Part shown: positions 1-5,398 of the stretch, piece by piece | Layout of the letters: each line of letters opens with the position of its first letter | Position numbering within the stretch: the first letter of the stretch is position 1 | Assembly (NCBI GenBank): GCA_964428185.1 | Contig: CAYRXH010000129.1 | Span: 1-5,398, forward strand | Source: CAYMAZ01 sp964428185 | Lineage (GTDB): Bacteria > Bacteroidota > Bacteroidia > Bacteroidales > DTU049 | DNA: 5,398 nucleotides | Reading direction: 5' to 3' | Position numbers and translations under genes: made by a program | The notes under the pieces: generated by a model | What the model saw: only the letters and a program-made list of their open reading frames with translations | Told to the model about the DNA's origin: nothing | The model's database searches: none

Positions 1-133
1 TTTATCAATAAGTTTGTCAAAACAAAAAGTTGCATTTATAACTTGAATTCAGCAATTTAAAAAATATTTACATCAAATAACGAATTCATAACTTTCCTCT
101 ACTTTCACTAGCCTCAACCTTTGCATGATAAAC

Positions 134-208
134 TCCAGGCTTCAATGTCAATAAAACCAAAATGAAAAGACATGGTTTTCCACGTAGTGGATCTACAAAA
201 AGCCTGGA
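134..208. repeat. Nested inverted repeat, possible three-way-junction fold
   Basis: A perfect 9-bp inverted repeat, TCCAGGCTT at 134-142 and AAGCCTGGA at 200-208, encloses two further perfect inverted repeats: AAAACCA/TGGTTTT (153-159/173-179) and the triloop hairpin CCAC-GTA-GTGG (180-190). The two inner stems abut, so the 75 nt could fold as a three-way junction in RNA or single-stranded DNA on either strand. The pairings are read directly. Function is unknown: it could be a miniature mobile-element remnant, a structured RNA or partly chance. No known RNA family is recognised. Confidence 0.4.
179..191. repeat. Triloop palindrome TCCAC-GTA-GTGGA
   Basis: Perfect 5-bp arms flank a 3-nt loop. 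It lies inside the 134-208 nested repeat, sharing base 179 with the neighbouring stem. The same design (short C-rich left arm, three-base loop, G-rich right arm) recurs at 229-241, 293-309, 485-495 and 521-531, which suggests a repeat family. Confidence 0.45.
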
Positions 209-228
209 TGTTGTTTGTTAATGTCATG

Positions 229-241
229 ATCCCATAGGGAT
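229..241. repeat. Triloop palindrome ATCCC-ATA-GGGAT
   Basis: Perfect 5-bp inverted repeat with a 3-nt loop. There is no T-run after it on either strand, so it is not a terminator. It belongs to the same hairpin style as 179-191 and 293-309. Confidence 0.45.
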
Positions 242-292
242 GGCTTCGGGACGGACAAAAATATGGGTTTTTTACCATTTTTTATTAACATT

Positions 293-309
293 ATAGCCCT
301 ATGGGTTAT
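293..309. repeat. Triloop palindrome ATAGCCC-TAT-GGGTTAT
   Basis: Seven-base arms with one G-T wobble (296 with 306) around a TAT loop. The core CCC-TAT-GGG resembles CCC-ATA-GGG at 231-239 read on the opposite strand. No poly-T tail of terminator quality follows. Confidence 0.45.
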
Positions 310-460
310 TGGAGTTTTGCTTATAAAAAAAATTGCATGCCGATATGCCTGCGAAATTGATTGGAGTCAATCCGTTTCACCAGTTTAATGATGTTGGATG
401 CAAAAAGCAAAAACCTTTCACTCAACTGATCTGCTTGCTTTTCTATAAAAAAAGATTTAC

Positions 461-532
461 AATTTCAAATTTATACCGAAGGCATCCCTTTGGGACAATT
501 TCAAATTTATGCCAAAGACATTCCTACGGAAC
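461..532. repeat. Two head-to-tail 36-bp imperfect repeats, each ending in a triloop palindrome
   Basis: Unit 1 (461-496) and unit 2 (497-532) match at 29 of 36 positions by my count and share the opening AATTTCAAATTTAT. Each ends in a small palindrome: TCCC-TTT-GGGA at 485-495 and TTCC-TAC-GGAA at 521-531. There are no spacers, so this is not CRISPR-like. The palindromes differ in sequence while keeping their pairing, which would fit conservation of structure. Only two units and the first few bases of a possible third are seen. Origin inferred: a dispersed palindromic repeat, possibly REP- or MITE-like; not proven. Confidence 0.55.
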
Positions 533-602
533 AATATTTTTCTCAAGATAAACTAAGCGTTATGAAATGGCCACTCTGGTTGCAATAATTCAGTAGCACT
601 AT

Positions 603-628
603 AAAAAAAGTCCGCCACAAGGACGGAC
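603..628 (-). terminator. Rho-independent terminator of the hox operon
   Basis: Read on the minus strand, the stem is GTCCG-(T bulge)-CC, loop TTGT, then GGCGGAC, followed directly by seven T residues. The left arm starts at 628 and the T-run ends at 603. This G+C-rich hairpin with U-tract begins about 30 nt after the hoxH stop codon and marks the end of the operon, excluding a co-transcribed hoxW or hyp gene immediately downstream unless there is read-through. Confidence 0.85.
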
Positions 629-659
629 ATTTTCATATTTTATTGAATGAATTTAATCA

Positions 660-2111
660 TTATGATCTGTAATGATCCAGTTTATTACCTTTTGCATCAA
701 ATAGTTTAATATCCAGAGGCATTTTTCCGAGAGCGTGAGTAGCACAGCTCAGACATGGGTCGTAGGCTCTGATGGCAATTTCCACTGCATTTTTCATTGG
801 CTCGGTAATTTCACGTTGTCCGTTCATCATCTTCTTTGCAACAAAATTCACCGACTGGTTCATTGGTTCATTATTGTTTGTGGTAGAAACGATGAGATTG
901 GCCATTGTGATCTGGTCGTGTTCATTGATTCTGTAGTGATGGAAGAGAGTGCCGCGGGGAGCTTCAACAAGACCAACACCTTCATTGACTTTTGTGCCTT
1001 TAGTAACAAGATTGTCTTTCTGCAGATCTGGATCGAGGAGTAATTCCTTGATAACTTCAGCAGAATGGAGCAATTCAATAAGGCGTGCCCAGTGAGTGTG
1101 CAGACAGTAGTTATTAGGCTTTCCGTTTGTACGAGCTTTATATGTTTCAAACTCTTTTTGAGCAATTGGTGTTGGAATGAAGTCAGCGGTATTGAGACGA
1201 GCAAGAGGTCCAACCCTATACCAGCCTTTGTCTTTGCCAAGGTGTTTGATATAGGGGAACTTCATATAACTCCAACTGCGAACTTCTTCTTCAATGTACT
1301 TGTAGTATTCCTGATAATCAACGTCATTGAGGATTTTATTTCCGTCAGCATCAACTGCTCTGATTACACCGTGATAGAGGTCAAGGGCTCCGTCTTTTCT
1401 CACAAGGCTGAGATGATTTGATGGGAAATAGGCAAAACTGTCAACGAAATTCTGGTTTTTCATGTAGTAGTCTTTGAAAAACTGAATTGCACCGTCAGCC
1501 CATGCTATCATTTTATCAATATTCATCATATCTGATCCATTGAGCAGGAAGTCGCGTTCTTGGCTGGTGAGATTCTTGTTGATACCACCGGGGATTGCGC
1601 CTGTACCGTGGATTTTCTTTCCTGCAGTACGTTCAATCACTTCCTGTCCGTATTTACGCATCATAACTCCCTGAACAGCAAGATCGGGGAAGTTGAGAGC
1701 AACTCCAATGACATTGCGGATTGCAGGATCTGCATCATATCCAAGGAGGAAGTCAGGTGAACAAAGGTGGAAGAAGTGCAATGCATGCGATTGGAACATT
1801 TGTCCGTAGTGCATAAGTCTTCTCATTTTGTCTCCGGTAGGAGTCAGGCCCTCACCAGTGCCTGCACCGACAATAACGTCGAGGGCTTTGGCAGCTGCAA
1901 GGTGGTGACTGACGGGACAAATACCGCAGAGGCGCTGAACAAGAACAGGTGCTTCCCAGTAGGGGCGCCCCTGAACAAATCGTTCGAAACCGCGAAATTC
2001 AACAATATGAAGGCGTGTTTGTGCAACATTCATATTATCATCGAGATGAATGGTCACTTTGCCGTGTCCTTCAACTCTGGTTACAGGTTCTATTGTTACT
2101 TTCTGTGCCAT
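660..2111 (-). CDS. hoxH: NAD-linked [NiFe] hydrogenase large subunit HoxH
   Basis: Catalytic subunit that binds the NiFe(CN)2CO centre and splits or forms H2; cytoplasmic, no signal peptide or membrane segment. The 483 residues match the usual length (about 480-490). The N-terminal motif RVEGHG (12-17) contains the conserved glutamate E14. The nickel ligands are in two pairs: C62 and C65 in RLCGICPVSHH, and C453 and C456 in DPCLSCATH. The conserved EAPRGT lies at 383-388. A 24-residue tail follows H459, which is the form expected of a precursor cleaved after nickel insertion by a HoxW-type endopeptidase; no such gene is in the window. The sequence closely resembles HoxH of the Ralstonia (Cupriavidus) soluble hydrogenase as I remember it. 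The ATG start agrees with that family; it lies 15 bp after hoxY and has an A-rich leader (AAAAAGTAAAACAA) with no clear Shine-Dalgarno. Last gene of the operon. Confidence 0.97.
   Translation of the reverse strand: MAQKVTIEPVTRVEGHGKVTIHLDDNMNVAQTRLHIVEFRGFERFVQGRPYWEAPVLVQRLCGICPVSHHLAAAKALDVIVGAGTGEGLTPTGDKMRRLMHYGQMFQSHALHFFHLCSPDFLLGYDADPAIRNVIGVALNFPDLAVQGVMMRKYGQEVIERTAGKKIHGTGAIPGGINKNLTSQERDFLLNGSDMMNIDKMIAWADGAIQFFKDYYMKNQNFVDSFAYFPSNHLSLVRKDGALDLYHGVIRAVDADGNKILNDVDYQEYYKYIEEEVRSWSYMKFPYIKHLGKDKGWYRVGPLARLNTADFIPTPIAQKEFETYKARTNGKPNNYCLHTHWARLIELLHSAEVIKELLLDPDLQKDNLVTKGTKVNEGVGLVEAPRGTLFHHYRINEHDQITMANLIVSTTNNNEPMNQSVNFVAKKMMNGQREITEPMKNAVEIAIRAYDPCLSCATHALGKMPLDIKLFDAKGNKLDHYRS
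663..734 (-). other. HoxH C-terminal propeptide, predicted to be cleaved
   Basis: Codons 460-483 of hoxH, beginning ALGKMPL directly after the terminal DPCLSCATH motif. In [NiFe] hydrogenases that use a maturation endopeptidase, cleavage occurs after this histidine (or equivalent) once nickel is loaded. The 24-residue length equals that of the Ralstonia HoxH tail as recalled. Cleavage is inferred, not shown; the protease must be encoded elsewhere. Confidence 0.8.
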
Positions 2112-2126
2112 TGTTTTACTTTTTGA

Positions 2127-2675
2127 TTAATCAAACTTAACTAATTCGTAAGGAATTTTTAATTCATCACCAGTGACAAGCGCTACAACAGCTTGCCAAA
2201 TAAGGTCTGCCCTTGGAGGACAGCCGGGTAGATAGTAGTCTATTTTCACAATTTCATGAAGCGGATAGACTTTATCAAGAATAATGGGTAGCTCTTCGTC
2301 ATTTGGAAGAATTTTCTCAGTGTTCAATCCAACTGTTGGCCCGCCCAGATAGGCTTCCTCAATACATTCCTTCACAGGAATTCCGTTTCTCATGGCAGGA
2401 AGTCCGCCCATTATTGCACATTCACCTAAAGAAATGAGGATTTTGCAATGTTTTCTAAATTCTTTAAGAACTTCAACATTTTCACTATTGCAGCAACCAC
2501 CTTCAATGATTCCGATATCACATTGTTTTGTAAATGTTTTAATATCATCAATGGGTGATTTGTTGAACTCAACAAGTTCAATCAGTTGCAGAATTCTATC
2601 GTCAATATCAAGAATTGACATATGACATCCGAAACATCCTGCCAATGAAGCTGTAGCTATGATAGGTTTGCTCAT
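2127..2675 (-). CDS. hoxY: NAD-linked [NiFe] hydrogenase small subunit HoxY
   Basis: Carries the proximal [4Fe-4S] cluster that takes electrons from the NiFe site of HoxH towards HoxU. The 182-residue protein is the short HoxY type: it lacks the extra Cys-rich C-terminal domain of membrane-bound or periplasmic small subunits and has no Tat signal, so the enzyme is cytoplasmic. Cluster ligands are readable as C14 and C17 (LAGCFGCHMS), C86 (LGECA) and C152 (PGCPP). Another conserved block is GGLPAMRNG (90-98). Odd point: residues 59-63 read GGCCN, giving two adjacent extra cysteines (C61, C62) where remembered relatives have non-cysteine residues. It starts 17 bp after hoxU, preceded by a good Shine-Dalgarno (2684-2688), and its stop lies 15 bp before hoxH. 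A NuoB-like complex I subunit is excluded by the CxxC spacing and by pairing with HoxH. Confidence 0.96.
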   Translation of the reverse strand: MSKPIIATASLAGCFGCHMSILDIDDRILQLIELVEFNKSPIDDIKTFTKQCDIGIIEGGCCNSENVEVLKEFRKHCKILISLGECAIMGGLPAMRNGIPVKECIEEAYLGGPTVGLNTEKILPNDEELPIILDKVYPLHEIVKIDYYLPGCPPRADLIWQAVVALVTGDELKIPYELVKFD

Positions 2676-2683
2676 ATTGTATT

Positions 2684-2688
2684 CCTCC
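2684..2688 (-). promoter_or_regulatory. Shine-Dalgarno GGAGG of hoxY
   Basis: The minus strand reads CGGAGGAATACAATATG, placing GGAGG 8 nt before the hoxY ATG. It is the only strong Shine-Dalgarno among the four genes; hoxF, hoxU and hoxH have A-rich leaders instead. It supports the chosen hoxY start. Confidence 0.75.
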
Positions 2689-2692
2689 GTTT

Positions 2693-3397
2693 TTATTTTT
2701 GTAAATTTTCAATTTCGGAACCTATGGGAACATTGTCATATTTCCGTTTTCCGATGGGAGTTGTAAAGCCAACTTCTTTGCGTAAAATGGCACCGACCGG
2801 ACAAATTTTCATGGCTTTCAGAGCCAGTTCATCACTGATATTGGCAGCCAGTTTTTTGTCCATATTGATTTCAAGATGTTTTCCTCTGCCTTTGAATGCA
2901 AAGATACTGCGACCTTGGTAGTCCTTGATCATTCGGATACATCGTTTGCAAAAGATGCAACGATTCTTTTCAAGAAAGATTTTGGGTGATGAAGCATCCA
3001 GTTCTCGTCTTTCAAATGCGTATGGAAAACGTGGTACCATCATCTGGTAGCGATAGCCAAGTCCCTGAAGGTCACAGTCGCCACTTTTTTCACAGGAAGG
3101 GCAGAAGTGATTGCCTTCAACAAATAGCATTTCAACAATGGCTTTTCTGATATCCTGAATTTCAGGAGTTTCATTTTCCACGACCATATTTGCATCAACA
3201 GGAGTTGTGCATGCAGCCATGAAACGGCCATTGATCTTGACGGAACATATTCTGCATGACCCGGCAGGAATAACGTCTTTTATATGGCAAAGTATAGGAA
3301 TATAAATCCCGTGTTCAGCAGCAACATCAACAAGAAGTCTGCCCTTTTCAGATTCGATTTCTTTGCCGTCTATTGTGAATTTTACTGTTTCACTCAT
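2693..3397 (-). CDS. hoxU: NAD-linked hydrogenase iron-sulfur subunit HoxU
   Basis: Electron-transfer subunit joining the hydrogenase half (HoxYH) to the diaphorase half (HoxF); equivalent to the N-terminus of complex I NuoG. It has 234 residues, the same length as remembered Ralstonia HoxU. Domains in order: a plant-ferredoxin-like [2Fe-2S] domain (about 4-77) with C37, C48, C51 and C63; a His-Cys3 [4Fe-4S] motif, GNHFCPSCEKSGDCDLQ, with H97, C99, C102 and C108; and a second [4Fe-4S] motif with C147, C150, C153 (RCIFCKRC) and C199 (ICPVG). All ligands are present. The C-terminal block GFTTPIGKRKYDNVP is typical of HoxU. The NuoG molybdopterin-like domain is absent, which argues against complex I. 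It starts 37 bp after the hoxF stop with an AT-rich leader lacking a Shine-Dalgarno. Confidence 0.96.
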   Translation of the reverse strand: MSETVKFTIDGKEIESEKGRLLVDVAAEHGIYIPILCHIKDVIPAGSCRICSVKINGRFMAACTTPVDANMVVENETPEIQDIRKAIVEMLFVEGNHFCPSCEKSGDCDLQGLGYRYQMMVPRFPYAFERRELDASSPKIFLEKNRCIFCKRCIRMIKDYQGRSIFAFKGRGKHLEINMDKKLAANISDELALKAMKICPVGAILRKEVGFTTPIGKRKYDNVPIGSEIENLQK

Positions 3398-3434
3398 GAT
3401 ATGTTTTATTTTTTTGTTAATACTGGTTTAGTTA

Positions 3435-5234
3435 TTAATGATGTTCAGGAAGACGAGCAGGGCGTCCGACAACTGATGCTGCTTCCTGAATGGCTTTGTT
3501 CATGTCAAAATCACTGTGATATTCAGCTTCTTTGGTTTTTGCTTCATATAATTCCCTGAAATTAGCTATGGTTGTAGAAATGGGATTAGATGAAGTTTGT
3601 CCGAGTCCGCAACGACTGGTCTTTCTTAAAATCTCACCCCATGCCACCATATTTTCAATGTCTGATTTGATGGCACGACCTTCAATGACTTTTTTCACCT
3701 GTTTGGTCAAAATCATATTGAAGGAACGGCATGTAACACATGATCCGCATGACTCATCTTCAAAGAATTCCATAAAGTTGAGAACAACATCTTTCAGAAG
3801 ATCACGGTGTTTGCCCACAACAATCATTGAACCTCCTGTAGGCAGGTCTTCAAGTGCGATCTTTCTGTCAAATTGTGACGGAGGTAAACAGATTCCTGAA
3901 GGACCGGCTACCTGAACAGCCTGTACATTGTCTGCACCGACCATTTTGAGCATCTCGTTAATTGACATTCCCCATTCGATCTCATATACTCCGGGGAGCT
4001 TACAGTCGCCTGAAATACTCAGAAGTTTTGTTCCTGAAGATTCCTGTGTTCCCATGTTTTTATACCATTGTGCTCCATTTTCAACAATTTTTACTGCTGA
4101 ACAAAATGTTTCCACATTATTTATAATTGTAGGTTTTGCATTGTATCCTTTCTGAACAGGGAATGGAGGGCGGTTGCGGGGTTCACCGCGCTTGCCTTCG
4201 GATGATTCAATGAGTGCGGACTCTTCACCACAAACATATGCTCCGGCACCAAACTGAACCCTGATATCAAAACTGAATCCTTTGCCAAGGATATTGTTTC
4301 CAAGAAAACCCTTTGTTCTCATATCAGCAAGTACCTGTTCCATAAGGTTCTTAAGATAACTGTACTCATAGCGGAGGTAAAGAATACCTTCATGTGATCC
4401 GATGGCAAAACCGGCTATAGCCATGCCTTCGAATAACATTTGAGTCCTCTCGGTAAGCAATACCCTGTCTTTAAATGTACCGGGTTCTCCTTCGTCAGCA
4501 TTGCACAATACATAACGATCGCCGGGGGTCTGTGAACAGAATAACCATTTCAGACCGGTGGGAAATCCTGCACCCCCACGTCCGCGAAGATTGGAATTCT
4601 TCACTTCTTCAATGACAGCACCTGGCTCCATTGACAATGCTTTTGAAAGTCCTTTACCGGGCTCATATTCGCCGAGACATACTGGACCTGCTTTCCTGAT
4701 ATTGTTTTTGACCATTGATTTGACAACAGGATTTGAATTGTACCCGTCACCATACGCATTGAACATGGCATCCACAGGTTTCCCTTCACGCATGTCCGCA
4801 ACAATTTTTCTAACTTTATCACGTGTCATTTCTGTGAACACAACTGAATTGATCATAGCAGCCGGCTCCTGATCACTCATCCCGATACAGGCTGTGTAGT
4901 GAAGGCTGATAAGCCCGTCCGGAGTTTTCTGGCCAACTTTGATTCCGCTCAGTTTTTCAAATTCATCGGCAACATCACCCATGCCCATCATCATGGAAAC
5001 AACACTATTGTTAAGATATACAGCATATTTCCCGACAGGCTCGGAAGTGAAAAAGTGATAAAAGGTTTTTGTCTGATTGACATCGGCTTCTGATATTCCC
5101 AATTCAGAAGCAATGACGCTTACAGCTTCATCTGATACACAACCGAATTCATTCTGAACAGACTTTAAAATGTCCATCAACCGACCCGATGTTTTGCCGT
5201 AAGACCCAACAATACTAATGATTTTCTCTTTCAT
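3435..5234 (-). CDS. hoxF: NAD-linked hydrogenase diaphorase subunit HoxF (NuoE-NuoF fusion type)
   Basis: NAD(H)-binding flavoprotein that exchanges electrons between NAD and the Fe-S chain; cytoplasmic. The 599 residues fit the long, fused HoxF (about 600). Regions: NuoE/thioredoxin-like domain (about 1-150); Nuo51 FMN/NAD domain with GRGGAGFPTGLKW (217-229), NADEGEPGTFKDR (244-256) and GAYVCGEESALIE (330-342); SLBB-like segment (about 400-450); [4Fe-4S] domain with C495, C498, C501 (ESCGSCVTCR) and C541 (RCGLGQ). The tail ending in FDMNKAIQEAASVVGR is HoxF-like. In the NuoE-like part only C116 (ACIGMSDQEP) of four canonical [2Fe-2S] cysteines remains, so a standard cluster there is unlikely. 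The ATG at 5234 aligns with the family N-terminus; no Shine-Dalgarno is seen. First gene of the operon; the fused NuoE-like domain takes the place of a separate hoxE. NuoF of complex I is excluded by the HoxUYH partners and the fusion. Confidence 0.96.
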   Translation of the reverse strand: MKEKIISIVGSYGKTSGRLMDILKSVQNEFGCVSDEAVSVIASELGISEADVNQTKTFYHFFTSEPVGKYAVYLNNSVVSMMMGMGDVADEFEKLSGIKVGQKTPDGLISLHYTACIGMSDQEPAAMINSVVFTEMTRDKVRKIVADMREGKPVDAMFNAYGDGYNSNPVVKSMVKNNIRKAGPVCLGEYEPGKGLSKALSMEPGAVIEEVKNSNLRGRGGAGFPTGLKWLFCSQTPGDRYVLCNADEGEPGTFKDRVLLTERTQMLFEGMAIAGFAIGSHEGILYLRYEYSYLKNLMEQVLADMRTKGFLGNNILGKGFSFDIRVQFGAGAYVCGEESALIESSEGKRGEPRNRPPFPVQKGYNAKPTIINNVETFCSAVKIVENGAQWYKNMGTQESSGTKLLSISGDCKLPGVYEIEWGMSINEMLKMVGADNVQAVQVAGPSGICLPPSQFDRKIALEDLPTGGSMIVVGKHRDLLKDVVLNFMEFFEDESCGSCVTCRSFNMILTKQVKKVIEGRAIKSDIENMVAWGEILRKTSRCGLGQTSSNPISTTIANFRELYEAKTKEAEYHSDFDMNKAIQEAASVVGRPARLPEHH

Positions 5235-5298
5235 ACATTTTAAGTTTATATATTGATATATTTTAATAATATCTATAAAGTAATGTTAAAAATATTGG

Positions 5299-5329
5299 CA
5301 AAAATATTTAAAAAAAATTAATTTGCAAC
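5299..5329 (-). promoter_or_regulatory. Candidate Bacteroidota-type promoter of hoxFUYH
   Basis: The minus strand has TATTTTTG (5306-5299), an exact match to the TAnnTTTG -7 element of the Bacteroidota primary sigma factor. GTTG (5329-5326), 19 nt upstream, fits the TTG-type -33 element. This would place transcription start near 5292-5295, giving a leader of nearly 60 nt before the hoxF ATG. In such AT-rich DNA a chance match is possible. No operator is recognised in 5235-5398, and no gene is seen there. Confidence 0.4.
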
Positions 5330-5398
5330 TTCAAAAACAATTATAATCTATGATTTGTGTTATTTATATTCAGAATACATAAAAGCCAATGTTAAATA

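Larger units (their letters stand above)
1..602. other. Gene-free, repeat-bearing intergenic region left of the hox operon
   Basis: No reading frame here looks like a real gene. The stretch is AT-rich and holds several short inverted repeats, listed separately: the nested repeat at 134-208, triloop palindromes at 229-241 and 293-309, and two 36-bp tandem units at 461-532 that each end in a palindrome. Two weaker inverted repeats also occur: GATTG/CAATC at 359-363/368-372, extended by GAAA/TTTC at 353-356/375-378, and AAAAGCAA/TTGCTTTT at 403-410/435-442. Positions 1-130 show no structure I can support. The hox transcript should end at 603-628, so most of this DNA is downstream of, and outside, the operon. 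The neighbouring gene to the left is outside the window. Inference: a zone of decayed dispersed repeats. Confidence 0.6.

Noticed and set aside
13..45. Plus-strand promoter-like TTTG ... TAACTTG
   Set aside because: The -7 match is incomplete and no gene follows; such matches are expected in AT-rich DNA.
249..257. GGACGGACA repeated at 249-257 and in the terminator at 621-629
   Set aside because: A 9-base match with no longer shared flank; the first copy has no paired arm or T-run, so it is not a second terminator and may be coincidence.
461..532. CRISPR array, because of the 36-bp period
   Set aside because: The units are directly adjacent with no spacers, they are imperfect, and no cas gene is present.
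333..551. A 72-codon plus-strand reading frame starting with TTG
   Set aside because: Its second half is just the translated 36-bp tandem repeat (12 residues per unit, TISNL...RH..GT). It has no ATG at its first codon, no recognised domain and no ribosome site, so it is treated as repeat DNA.
735..1421. Plus-strand open frames of 102 and 118 codons opposite hoxH
   Set aside because: They lie fully antisense to the highly conserved hoxH coding sequence, and their translations show no domain.
2123..2134. FNR-type site TTGAT-ATCAA at the hoxY-hoxH junction
   Set aside because: The half-sites are separated by 2 nt instead of the 4 nt of the FNR consensus, and the site lies inside the operon over a stop codon.
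3532..4872. Plus-strand open frames up to 127 codons opposite hoxF
   Set aside because: They are antisense to conserved FMN- and Fe-S-domain codons; best explained as by-products of hoxF codon bias.
660..5234. Complex I (nuo) gene cluster
   Set aside because: HoxH has both NiFe cysteine pairs and a maturation tail, HoxU lacks the NuoG C-terminal domain, and no membrane subunits are present, so this is a hydrogenase.

Overview
The window carries one complete four-gene operon on the minus strand, hoxF-hoxU-hoxY-hoxH. It encodes a soluble NAD(H)-linked [NiFe] hydrogenase of the group 3d (HoxFUYH, 'bidirectional') type. It is flanked by an AT-rich leader with a candidate promoter on the right and a strong intrinsic terminator followed by about 600 bp of gene-free, repeat-bearing DNA on the left. 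The organism is probably a member of the Bacteroidota. The reasons are AT-rich intergenic DNA, A/T-rich leaders without a Shine-Dalgarno sequence before three of the four genes, a candidate promoter of the Bacteroidota TTG / TAnnTTTG type, and short triloop palindromes of a style I associate with that phylum. This is inference; no rRNA or marker gene is present.

Layout. Positions 5235-5398: AT-rich leader with a putative promoter at 5299-5329. Positions 3435-5234 (hoxF): diaphorase flavoprotein with an N-terminal NuoE-like domain. Positions 2693-3397 (hoxU): iron-sulfur electron-transfer subunit. Positions 2127-2675 (hoxY): [NiFe] hydrogenase small subunit. Positions 660-2111 (hoxH): [NiFe] hydrogenase large subunit with a C-terminal maturation extension. 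Gaps between genes are 37, 17 and 15 bp, so the genes are very likely co-transcribed. Positions 603-628: rho-independent terminator on the minus strand. Positions 1-602: no convincing gene, but several short inverted repeats and a 36-bp tandem duplication.

How the genes work together. HoxH/HoxY oxidise H2 (or evolve it) at the NiFe centre. Electrons pass through the HoxY proximal [4Fe-4S] cluster and the three predicted HoxU clusters to the HoxF [4Fe-4S] cluster and FMN, where NAD+ is reduced; the reverse reaction re-oxidises NADH. The subunits match the complex I modules NuoF/NuoE-like, NuoG N-terminus, NuoB-like and NuoD-like. All cofactor ligands of the main electron path are visible. The exception is the NuoE-like domain, which keeps one of the four canonical [2Fe-2S] cysteines. 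The maturation genes (hyp, hoxW protease) are not in the window, although HoxH carries the cleavable tail. The main catalytic system is a known family; the least explained DNA is the palindrome and repeat cluster at 134-532.
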